A stretch of 5,982 bases of DNA from JAGNHB01 sp964436005. GTDB taxonomy: Bacteria; Acidobacteriota; JAAYUB01. The position numbers were made by a program, and so were the translations under genes. Positions within the stretch are counted from its first letter, which is position 1; the number at the start of each line of letters is the position of its first letter. The notes beneath the pieces were generated by a model that worked only from the letters and a program-made list of their open reading frames with translations, searched no databases and had not been told where the DNA came from. Below are positions 1-5,982 of this stretch, piece after piece. The stretch lies in assembly GCA_964436005.1 (NCBI GenBank), contig CAYTBK010000212.1, positions 1 through 5,982 of the forward strand. Direction: 5' to 3'.

Positions 1-215
1 TAGGGCCTGGCCCCGAAGTCGTCGAGGCCGGACTCCTTGTCGCGTGGTTTGCCGGTGAAGACGACGGCTTCGCTGGCGACGGCGGGTGTCTCCAGGATGC
101 GGCCGTAGGGGGTGGTGTCGTAGGTTTGGAGGATGCTGGGGGTGGAGGTGGCGGCGGAGACAACCATCTCGGCGCGGGTGGTGCCCAGGTGGTCGGTGAG
201 CAGGAAGCGGTTTTC
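1..215 (-). other. RHS repeat-associated core segment, cut by the window edge
   Basis: From residue about 1582 the protein reads ENRFLLTDHLGTTRAEM, then TYDTTPYGRILE, then FTGKPRDKESGLDDFGARP. This follows the order of the RHS-associated core: Asp-His-Leu-Gly-[ST]-Thr-Arg, a Tyr-Asp-x-x-Pro-[YF]-Gly turn, then FTGK-x-RD-x-E-[ST]-GL-D-Y-FGARYY. Two positions differ from the usual consensus: Asp instead of Tyr before FGAR, and Pro just after it. Because the deviation is in the last codons before the edge, it could be real divergence or poor sequence at a contig end. The last two bases are TA, so the next codon is either Tyr or a stop. Confidence 0.85.
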
Positions 216-3200
216 GTAGAAGGGATCCTGCTGGACCTGGTCGCCGGAGTCCGCCTGGCAGACCAGGTCGTCGCCGTCGTAGAAGAAGAAGGAATAGCCG
301 TAGGTGGCGGTGACGGGCCCGTGGGCCTTGATCCGCCGCTTGCCTTCCGCGTCGTAGTAGTAACGGTATTCCCCGTCGGATCCCCCCGTCACTCTGGAGA
401 CGTGCCCCTGGTCGAAGTATTCCAGCGTCAGGGTGGAACCGTTGGCCCCGCTGACCGCCAACAAATTCCCCAAATTGTCATAGGGTTTGTTGTACAGCCG
501 GTTGGTAGTGCCGACCGTCTGCATGGACAGGCTGGCCGGGGCCCGCGAGTCCCCCGACGACCGGTCTTCGTTCGTCAGGTTGCCGAACTGGTCGATGGTA
601 TAGGTGTAGCGGGTGCTGGAAAAATTCGTCCCGAAGAGGTCATACGTGGCCAGACGGTTCAGCTCGTCGTAGGTGTACGCGGCGTTCAGGGTCGTGGCGG
701 CGGAACTGGTGTTCTTCCTAGAGGTTCTGTTCATCGTCAGCACATTGCCGTTCTCTTCGTGCCCATAGTCCAGGGCGAACAGCACGTTCGTGGCGCTGGC
801 GGCGGTGCCCGCGGCGACATCCGGGCCGATGCGGGACGAGAGCCACCGGAGCCGGTCCAGGTCGTACGATCGAACGGATTTCACCGAAGCCCCGTTGAGC
901 CTGTAAGTTGCCGCGTCGAAGCCCCCGGCGGGGGAGTAGGTGATGCCGGAGAAGACGGCGGGAAGATCCTCGAGTTGCCCCGTCCCGGCCTTGAGCGTGG
1001 CCATCACGCCGCCGGAACCGTAGTTGATGGCCTTGGACACGCCGGACGGGTAGGTGGCCGACAGCGGGTATCCCGACGGGGTGTGGGTGTATTTGGTCGT
1101 ATAGGTTTTGTTCACCGTGCCGCCGAGGCCCAGGGTCGAGAAGCTGTCGGCCCGGCTCGTCACCATCCCTTTCCAGTCGTATCCGTAGTACGTACCGATG
1201 GTCGTTCCCGTTGTGTCTTTGTAGGCGACAGAGGATTGTTTGAGGCGTCCCCAGGCGCAGTCGCCGTCGTACTGGCAAGTGGTTGTCTGAACCACTTTGC
1301 CGTCCTTGGTTACCGTCCGGGAAAGCGTGCGTCCGAGGCCGTCCGGGCCGAATTCCTCCTTGATCGCCAAGGTTCCGGACACGGTCAGGGTATGCAGCTT
1401 CATGGCCCCCTGGTCGTTGTAGGAGTAGGAGTCCACACCGTAGTTCGTCTCCGGCAGCGTGGCCGAGAGAAGCTTGCCGCGGCAGTCGTAGGTGAAGGTG
1501 CGCAAGTGGTCCGGCTGGTTCACGCTCTTCAGGTTCCCGAGCAGATCGTAACTGTAGGTGGTTTTCCAGGTCGTTCCGCTCGAGGGCGTTTCGTCCACCT
1601 GGATGATCTGGCCGAACCCGTCCTTGTAAAGCCGGTTGCCCCGGCCCTCTTCATCGTATGGGCGCTCCGTCGCCGCCAGGGGGTTGTAGCTGTCACCATA
1701 GGAGACGCCTTTGCTTGATAGGCTGGCTCCGGCGGCGGAGTAGCGCGAGCTGCGCCTCCATCGCCCCAGGCCGTCGTATTCATGCCGGGTGTAAGGCATT
1801 CCGGGCCCTGACGGCTGAGTTTCCGGGCAGATGCTGCTCCGGGCTGCCGACGAAGGCCCGTACTCGGTCTTCACCCGCCCCAGGATATCGTACTTCTTTA
1901 CCGCGGCCACCCAGTCGATGGAACCGCTCCGCGGGCTCACCGACGTCCACGTCAAGGCCGGCCGCCCGAAATTGTCGTTGTATGTCTTCGTCTCCTTCCA
2001 GACCCCGTCCTTGACGTAATCCTTGCGCCGCGTCCAATAGGGCGAAGCCGTCGTTTCCGGATAATCCATCTCCACCATGGTAAAGGAGGTCGTTCCTTCC
2101 TTGAGGCACACGGTCTCCAGGCGATTGTATGGATCGTAATTGAACTGGATGAACTTCCCGCCGTCGTCCAGGCTGCCGCCGTTCTTGTCCGTCCGGCGCA
2201 GCAGCAGGCCGGTTCTGGGATCGTACTTCACGAGCATGCACTGGACTTCGGTGGAAGCCCCGTTGTAGACGGAGGCCTTCCGGAGCAGCCCTCCCCCGCT
2301 TTCGTATTCGTACGCCGACCGGCTGGCGATGGCGTTCCCCTCGTAGGAATCCACGGCCGACAACCGCAACGGGGTGCCGTTGTAGGTGAACTTGGTCGTC
2401 TCATACCTTCCGGCCGAGATCATCGTCTTCACGGCGGAAGGGTGGAAACCCGCCCGGTTGACCGGAACCGTGGAGGGGTACTCGTAAACGGTGCTGGCCA
2501 GCTTCGTGGTTCCGCTGACATATTCCTCCAGGGGAATCGCCAGGACGCGTCCCGGCATGCTCCCCACCGCGCCGGGATCCGGCCAGTAGGAATTCCAAAT
2601 GTGACACTTGGTCCGGAAACCGGTCGGGGGCGAGGCGGGCTTGCTCCAGTCCGACTCGCTTTCGGAAACCAGGAGGGCGTTGGGTTCCATCCATCCGTTC
2701 GGGCCGTCCACTTTCTCTTCGTACTTCCAGCGGAACACTTTCTTGAGGCCCCTGCCGTCCTGGGAAATCAGCTCCTTTTCCGTCATCACGTTGCCGCTCT
2801 CCGGGTTGTGCCCGGGCCCCGTGTAGTAATCGCTGAGAATGTCGCTGTAGTAACAATTTATATTGTCATCGGTGGGGTCCACGGGGACGCAGGAGGCGCA
2901 CAGCGCTGTCGGCACGGTCCATTTCCAGGTGCTGTCCGCGTTCTTGTAGGAGTAAGTTTCCTGCTGCATCAAGGCGGCGGTGTTGCCGAACATGTTCTGG
3001 ACATTCACGATATAGCTGGTGTTGTAGATATCACTGACACTCGGGTTGAAATACGTCTCCAGATCATTCAGCGAAATGCTGTTGTTGGCCAAATTGTAAC
3101 GCTTCACCCGATAGGGCTTGCCCATCGTCCAGCCGCCGAAGCCGAACTGCAGCACCTTGGATTGGCTGCTCGGTTGCACCATGTATTCATGGACTTCAGC

Positions 3201-4958
3201 GGAAGTGTCGCCCTTCCACACAAACGTGACCAGGTGATCCTGGCTCACGTCCGGGTTTTCCTTCGGGAAGCTGTACGCCAGCGCCTGCTCTATTTCCCCG
3301 CCCTTGCTCGGATCGCCTTTCCAGACCACGCTCACGCCGCCCAGCGCGGAATTCCAGTTCGTCTTCGACTCCAGGAAAAAGGCCTGCTGGCTGTGGCTCC
3401 GGGCCGGCGTGTTCCCGTACCAGTAGACCCGGCAGCCCCCGTCGGGGTAGGTGACCTTCTGGATCTTGCCGGCAATGTTGTACTGGAAAGAGAACTGCCG
3501 CCCGTCCGGCAGAGTGATGGCGCTCAGGACGTATACGTTGCTGTTGCTGACCAAGGTCATGTCGGTGGTCGGGGACAACAGCGCAGGCTTGTTCGGGAAT
3601 TTCGGCGGCTCCTTGGTCGTGCAGAAAACGAAGTCGCTCGTGTCGATGGGCTCCGTACCCGCTCCCCCCGTTGGCACGACGGTGGTTTGGAAAAGGTCTT
3701 TCCACCGGATCGTGTTCCCCGTGGGCGAGTTGAGGTGGCTGATCAAGTTCAGATTGGCGAAGGTGATGTTTTGCGTTCCGTTGTTGGCGTTGGGAAAAGT
3801 CACTTTTTCGAGAAGCCAGCAGGCCACCGGCGCGTATTCCCAATCGGTTGCGGTTCCCGAGTCCACCAGGATGGGTTTCCAATGCGGGAGTTCCAAATAC
3901 TTGAACACCACCTGCACCTGGGCGCTCCCGCTGGCATACGTGATGGTCTTGCGCGTCGGCGTTCCGTTGGAATAATCTACGGAAGAGCTTATGTTCACCT
4001 TGTTCTGGTCGATGTCGGTGATGGAGGAGATCATGCCGTTCCCATCCAGTTCGTAGCGGGTTCCGTCCGGGCCGTATACGTCGCCCTGGGTGGATGTGTT
4101 TACGGGTGTGATGAGCTTTTCGATGTAATAGTAGCCGCTGCCGTCCATGGCGCGCCATACGCGGGCCTGCCCCGCCCCGGAAGACGGAAGGCAGTGAACG
4201 GTTTGCGGATCCTGGCCCGTGGTTACCGAACACTGCTCAGCCAATTGGTTTTCACTGGTTCCTTCTTGAGACCGCTGAACACTGATGTAAGGCCGGCAGT
4301 TGGTCTGGAAGTCCACCAGCAGGTGCGTCGAACCGTCCGGCGCGACGAAGAACTTCTTCTTCACGGTCCGGTAAAGATACAGGGGCATTTCTCCCGCTGC
4401 GTATACGAAACAAGGGCTCAGCGGCTCGGGGTCCCCGCAGTACTCGGTGTACACCCCCCCCACGGTGAGCGTCCACCCGGGCATGGCGTGCGGCCGGCCG
4501 ATGGGGCTGAACCGGACGAAGGAGTCGTTGCACCAGAACTCCGGGAAGGTCATGACCATTTTGTCTCGTTGCCGGCCCGGGTTTTCCGAAGGCCCGGCCA
4601 ATGTCTTGCCGGTCGCCGTTTCGCCGCCCACGGTCACGGCCGCCGACTCCTGCTTCATCCAGATGTTGCTGTTGTAGATCAAAACGAGGCCGAACGAATT
4701 GGTCGCCCCCCAGGGCACCGTCGGCAACGGGAAGGTGATGTTCAGTTTCCCGGAGTAGACATCCACGTTTTCCTGCAGCGTGCCGCTCAGGTTGGCGTAG
4801 GGGTCGTAGCCCCGCTTGTACTCGGGACACTGCTTCAGGTACTTCACCGTCCCGAAATCCTCCGCCGCTATCTGCCCGCGGCAGACCCCCACCGCCGGAA
4901 CACTCACCAGCAGCAGGAGCGCGGTCTTCGCCGCCCAGTTTATGATTCGCCTCGTCAT
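1..4958 (-). CDS. Large secreted RHS/YD-repeat protein with RHS-associated core, 3' end outside window
   Basis: The frame is open from the ATG at 4958 to the window edge: 1652 codons plus two bases, no stop. The ATG is chosen because AGGAGG lies 9 bases upstream and the N-terminus is a signal peptide (MTRRIINW, then hydrophobic ALLLLVSVPAVGV, probable cleavage near residue 28). Residues 65-100 (VDVYSGKLNITFPL, then LVLIYNSNIW) resemble the opening strands of RHS/SpvB-like proteins. DGTRYELDGNGMI (about 298-310) and LPDGRQFSFQY with KVTYPDGG (483-508) are typical of the pre-repeat part. YD repeats cover about 857-1547, and the RHS core begins near 1582 (DHLG at 1589-1592, FTGKPRD at 1634-1640). 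RHS families form hollow beta-shells that often enclose a C-terminal toxin; others act in adhesion or have no known role. A toxin role is inference here because the C-terminus is missing. It is the last visible gene of a possible three-gene operon. RHS membership is secure, function is not. Confidence 0.93.
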   Translation of the reverse strand, partial: MTRRIINWAAKTALLLLVSVPAVGVCRGQIAAEDFGTVKYLKQCPEYKRGYDPYANLSGTLQENVDVYSGKLNITFPLPTVPWGATNSFGLVLIYNSNIWMKQESAAVTVGGETATGKTLAGPSENPGRQRDKMVMTFPEFWCNDSFVRFSPIGRPHAMPGWTLTVGGVYTEYCGDPEPLSPCFVYAAGEMPLYLYRTVKKKFFVAPDGSTHLLVDFQTNCRPYISVQRSQEGTSENQLAEQCSVTTGQDPQTVHCLPSSGAGQARVWRAMDGSGYYYIEKLITPVNTSTQGDVYGPDGTRYELDGNGMISSITDIDQNKVNISSSVDYSNGTPTRKTITYASGSAQVQVVFKYLELPHWKPILVDSGTATDWEYAPVACWLLEKVTFPNANNGTQNITFANLNLISHLNSPTGNTIRWKDLFQTTVVPTGGAGTEPIDTSDFVFCTTKEPPKFPNKPALLSPTTDMTLVSNSNVYVLSAITLPDGRQFSFQYNIAGKIQKVTYPDGGCRVYWYGNTPARSHSQQAFFLESKTNWNSALGGVSVVWKGDPSKGGEIEQALAYSFPKENPDVSQDHLVTFVWKGDTSAEVHEYMVQPSSQSKVLQFGFGGWTMGKPYRVKRYNLANNSISLNDLETYFNPSVSDIYNTSYIVNVQNMFGNTAALMQQETYSYKNADSTWKWTVPTALCASCVPVDPTDDNINCYYSDILSDYYTGPGHNPESGNVMTEKELISQDGRGLKKVFRWKYEEKVDGPNGWMEPNALLVSESESDWSKPASPPTGFRTKCHIWNSYWPDPGAVGSMPGRVLAIPLEEYVSGTTKLASTVYEYPSTVPVNRAGFHPSAVKTMISAGRYETTKFTYNGTPLRLSAVDSYEGNAIASRSAYEYESGGGLLRKASVYNGASTEVQCMLVKYDPRTGLLLRRTDKNGGSLDDGGKFIQFNYDPYNRLETVCLKEGTTSFTMVEMDYPETTASPYWTRRKDYVKDGVWKETKTYNDNFGRPALTWTSVSPRSGSIDWVAAVKKYDILGRVKTEYGPSSAARSSICPETQPSGPGMPYTRHEYDGLGRWRRSSRYSAAGASLSSKGVSYGDSYNPLAATERPYDEEGRGNRLYKDGFGQIIQVDETPSSGTTWKTTYSYDLLGNLKSVNQPDHLRTFTYDCRGKLLSATLPETNYGVDSYSYNDQGAMKLHTLTVSGTLAIKEEFGPDGLGRTLSRTVTKDGKVVQTTTCQYDGDCAWGRLKQSSVAYKDTTGTTIGTYYGYDWKGMVTSRADSFSTLGLGGTVNKTYTTKYTHTPSGYPLSATYPSGVSKAINYGSGGVMATLKAGTGQLEDLPAVFSGITYSPAGGFDAATYRLNGASVKSVRSYDLDRLRWLSSRIGPDVAAGTAASATNVLFALDYGHEENGNVLTMNRTSRKNTSSAATTLNAAYTYDELNRLATYDLFGTNFSSTRYTYTIDQFGNLTNEDRSSGDSRAPASLSMQTVGTTNRLYNKPYDNLGNLLAVSGANGSTLTLEYFDQGHVSRVTGGSDGEYRYYYDAEGKRRIKAHGPVTATYGYSFFFYDGDDLVCQADSGDQVQQDPFYENRFLLTDHLGTTRAEMVVSAATSTPSILQTYDTTPYGRILETPAVASEAVVFTGKPRDKESGLDDFGARP
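318..2390 (-). repeat. Degenerate YD-repeat array within the RHS protein
   Basis: These are protein-level repeats, residues about 857-1547 of the RHS protein. Recognisable units include FNYDPYNRLETV (from 939), KKYDILGRVKTEYG (Tyr1023), HEYDGLGRWRRSS (Tyr1061), YSYDLLGNLKSV (Tyr1137), FTYDCRGKLLSA (Tyr1157), YTYDELNRLATYD (Tyr1430) and YRYYYDAEGKRRIKA (Tyr1535). The pattern is aromatic-x-Tyr-Asp-x-x-Gly/Asn-Arg/Asn-hydrophobic, with spacing of roughly 20 or more residues. In characterised RHS and Tc-toxin proteins such units build the beta-strand spiral of a cocoon. The DNA copies are diverged, so this is not a recent tandem duplication. Several units lack the Asp or Gly. Confidence 0.88.
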
Positions 4959-5053
4959 TTTCGTTTCCCTCCTCTTCCGGACCACCTTTTCCAGCCAGGT
5001 TTTTTCCGCCGGCCGGAACTCCTCGCCCTACCCTGCCGCGGGACCCGCGCCCC
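4959..5053 (-). other. Intergenic gap between the 231-residue gene and the RHS gene
   Basis: This 95-base stretch carries the RHS ribosome site. A short inverted repeat (TTCCG/CGGAA arms, 5004-5018) is followed on the minus strand by A residues rather than T residues, so it does not look like an intrinsic terminator. No -35/-10 promoter pair was recognised. Read-through from the upstream gene is therefore the simplest reading. Confidence 0.4.
4968..4973 (-). promoter_or_regulatory. Ribosome binding site of the RHS gene
   Basis: The minus strand reads AGGAGG followed by nine bases (GAAACGAAA) and the ATG at 4958. This near-perfect Shine-Dalgarno sequence favours that start over the in-frame GTG at 4985, which would put extra residues in front of the signal peptide. 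Confidence 0.8.
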
Positions 5054-5749
5054 CTAGTACTGCACCGTGTGCCGCTGCGCACGCGACCCCGGCGCGAAGC
5101 CCCGGACATCGACATTCCATGATCCCCCGCTCTTGGCCGTCGAATTCCGAGAGTAGGCGTACAGGGCGTCGATGAGCGTCCCATTCCGGGGGTGTTTCAT
5201 CTGGCGGCCATACTCCAGGATCTCGCCGCTCTGGGGATCGATGGCCAGCTGCTCGCCGTATATTCCCCACACCTGTTCCTCCGGATCGGACAACAGGACC
5301 GTATCGATATGGGAAAAGACCATCACCCCCTCGTCCGTCACGCTCACCGCGTACCGGTCCAGGTTGTCCCGCACGTGGCAGATCACCCAGGCCGGGTCCA
5401 GGGCCAGGCACCTCTTCAGATCGTTCTGCTCGACGCGGTACAGCTTCCGCTTGTACTTGTTCCCCTTCCGGTCCTTGACGACGACCTCGGGCCCCGCGCC
5501 CTTCCCCTCGTCCGTGATCTTGAGCCCGTCGCTCTCAAAATCCTGGATGCTGGAGCCTCTCGCCTCCAGCACGGCGTACCCCAGGTCTCCGCCGAGGTCC
5601 AGCGTGGACCGGTGGACGTGGTCGAAGGGGGTCCCCCTTCCCAGCACGTTCCACAGGCACTGCTCCAGTTCGGCCTCGCCTCTCCGCTGCGCCGCCGCCG
5701 CCACTCCCAACAACGCCATCGCCATCAAAACGCCAACAATCCTTTTCAT
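5054..5749 (-). CDS. Secreted protein of unknown function, 231 residues
   Basis: I do not recognise the family. The start is supported by AGGAG seven bases upstream and by a classic Sec signal peptide: MKR, then the hydrophobic IVGVLMAMALLGVAAA, with likely cleavage near Ala20. The mature part is polar and mixed in charge. It has three cysteines (31, 114, 124) and a very basic stretch at 92-102 (KDRKGNKYKRK). A run of alternating hydrophobic and polar residues from about 121 to 180 suggests beta structure (AVSVTDEGVMVFSHIDTVLL, then YGEQLAIDPQSGEILEYG). The C-terminus is Gly/Ser/Arg-rich and ends in HTVQY. No catalytic motif, lipobox or membrane anchor is visible, so a periplasmic or extracellular location is inferred. 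It lies between the BACON-like gene and the RHS gene on the same strand and may be co-transcribed with both. A partner role for the RHS protein is only a guess from position. Confidence 0.85.
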   Translation of the reverse strand: MKRIVGVLMAMALLGVAAAAQRRGEAELEQCLWNVLGRGTPFDHVHRSTLDLGGDLGYAVLEARGSSIQDFESDGLKITDEGKGAGPEVVVKDRKGNKYKRKLYRVEQNDLKRCLALDPAWVICHVRDNLDRYAVSVTDEGVMVFSHIDTVLLSDPEEQVWGIYGEQLAIDPQSGEILEYGRQMKHPRNGTLIDALYAYSRNSTAKSGGSWNVDVRGFAPGSRAQRHTVQY

Positions 5750-5822
5750 TGCCCTTCTCCTTTTCCCCCAATGCGGTCGCTCTTCGTGGACACGGGTTCT
5801 CCGCCCTTGCCGTCCGGCGGGC
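5750..5822 (-). other. Intergenic gap after the BACON-like gene
   Basis: The 73 bases between the TAG at 5823-5825 and the next ATG hold the ribosome site and a weak GC inverted repeat (CCGCC/GGCGG arms, 5801-5820) without a following T-tract. I see neither a persuasive terminator nor a promoter, which fits continued transcription into the next gene. Confidence 0.4.
5757..5761 (-). promoter_or_regulatory. Ribosome binding site of the 231-residue protein
   Basis: The minus strand reads AAAAGGAGAAGGGCA before the ATG at 5749. The AGGAG core is separated from the ATG by seven bases, which fixes the start directly before the signal peptide. Confidence 0.75.
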
Positions 5823-5982
5823 CTAATTGCTCGTTTGGGTGATCTTGATCCACTTTCCGCCCAGGGCGATCCACGAGCTGCGCGAACCCCCGGTGGTGTT
5901 CGGGTCCAGCCACAGTGTCACTTCGCTGCTGGATCTCGCCGCAATGGTCCCGCTGCAGCCCCCGACCACCTCTAACCAGTCG
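5823..5982 (-). CDS. C-terminal end of a BACON-like domain protein, 5' part outside window
   Basis: The last 52 codons and the TAG stop are visible; the start lies beyond the right edge. The fragment begins DWLEVVGG, continues SSSEVTLWLDPNTTGGSRSS, and ends WIALGGKWIKITQTSN. The order Trp-[IL]-x-[IV], then a strand, then xPN followed by Arg-Ser-x-x-Ile, then a last strand ending [IV]-Thr-Gln, matches the tail of BACON domains. These are Ig-like folds of about 80-90 residues, often found in repeated copies in surface proteins and sometimes linked to carbohydrate or mucin binding. Such domains commonly sit at the C-terminus, as here. The rest of the protein, including any enzymatic domain or signal peptide, cannot be seen. 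Other small Ig-like domains share this last-strand pattern, so the family call is moderate; the open frame and stop are clear. Confidence 0.65.
   Translation of the reverse strand, partial: DWLEVVGGCSGTIAARSSSEVTLWLDPNTTGGSRSSWIALGGKWIKITQTSN

Noticed and set aside
126..1718. 530-residue open frame on the plus strand
   Set aside because: Its low-complexity Gly/Val/Arg-rich translation is the complement of the YD-repeat and core codons. It has no convincing ribosome site or domain.
2851..2866. AT-rich inverted repeat ACAAT/ATTGT inside the RHS gene
   Set aside because: It encodes the in-frame DDNINC segment, has only five-base arms and sits mid-gene. A local composition dip is a sufficient explanation.
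3196..4233. 345-residue minus-strand open frame in another phase
   Set aside because: It is out of frame with the RHS gene over the same bases, with an Arg/His/Gly/Pro-rich translation typical of a GC-rich shadow.
4881..4892. Possible lipoprotein cysteine (VGVC, Cys26) in the RHS signal peptide
   Set aside because: The residues before the Cys are Val-Gly-Val, whereas a lipobox normally has Leu-[Ala/Ser]-[Gly/Ala]. Cleavage a few residues later fits as well.
4929..4958. Possible twin-arginine signal (TRRIIN) on the RHS protein
   Set aside because: The residues after RR do not fit the usual x-F-L-K pattern, and the hydrophobic core is strong, so an ordinary Sec signal is more likely.
5004..5018. 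Inverted repeat TTCCG/CGGAA as a possible terminator
   Set aside because: The stem is only five base pairs. On the transcribed strand it is followed by A residues, and on the opposite strand there is no T-tract after it.
2442..5057. 871-residue open frame on the plus strand
   Set aside because: It is antisense to the RHS gene, rich in Arg/Val/Gly/His with no recognisable domain, and overlaps a minus frame with strong family motifs. It also runs through the RHS start and into the intergenic gap.
5801..5820. CCGCC/GGCGG inverted repeat after the BACON-like gene as a terminator
   Set aside because: It has a short stem, a ten-base loop and no T-tract. Such pairings are expected by chance in GC-rich DNA.
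5192..5842. Plus-strand frames opposite the 231-residue protein
   Set aside because: The minus-strand gene has a signal peptide and a well-placed ribosome site. The plus frames have neither and extend across the intergenic gap into the neighbouring gene.

Overview
The window is GC-rich and almost entirely coding on the minus strand. Read on that strand (right to left), it holds three genes: the last 52 codons of a protein ending in a BACON-like Ig-fold domain (5823-5982), a complete 231-residue secreted protein of unknown function (5054-5749), and a very large RHS/YD-repeat protein that starts at 4958 and is still open at the left edge (1-4958, at least 1652 residues). The gaps between them are 73 and 95 bases. 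The second and third genes have clear Shine-Dalgarno sequences, and I see no convincing terminator or promoter in either gap, so one transcript is plausible but not shown.

The main gene is easy to miss because its stop codon lies outside the window. Its reading frame is continuous from the ATG at 4958 to the first bases of the window. The layout is: a Sec-type signal peptide; a cysteine-containing N-terminal region of about 830 residues with two RHS-like strand motifs; about 690 residues of degenerate YD repeats; and the start of the RHS-associated core (DHLG ... FTGKPRD ... GLDDFGAR). The window ends inside that core, so the stretch where many RHS proteins change to a variable C-terminal domain, and any partner gene after it, is not visible.

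The long plus-strand open frames (for example 126-1718 and 2442-5057) are antisense shadows of this gene.

Organism: the composition, strong AGGAGG-type ribosome sites, Sec signal peptides, BACON-like domain and large secreted RHS protein suggest a GC-rich, probably Gram-negative environmental bacterium. Acidobacteriota or a similar phylum fits the style of the RHS protein, but this is an impression. No RNA gene, CRISPR array, insertion sequence, attachment site or origin was recognised.

Working together: all three products appear to be exported or surface proteins. A surface adhesion or contact-dependent system is a reasonable guess from the RHS and BACON-like parts, but nothing in the window proves it.
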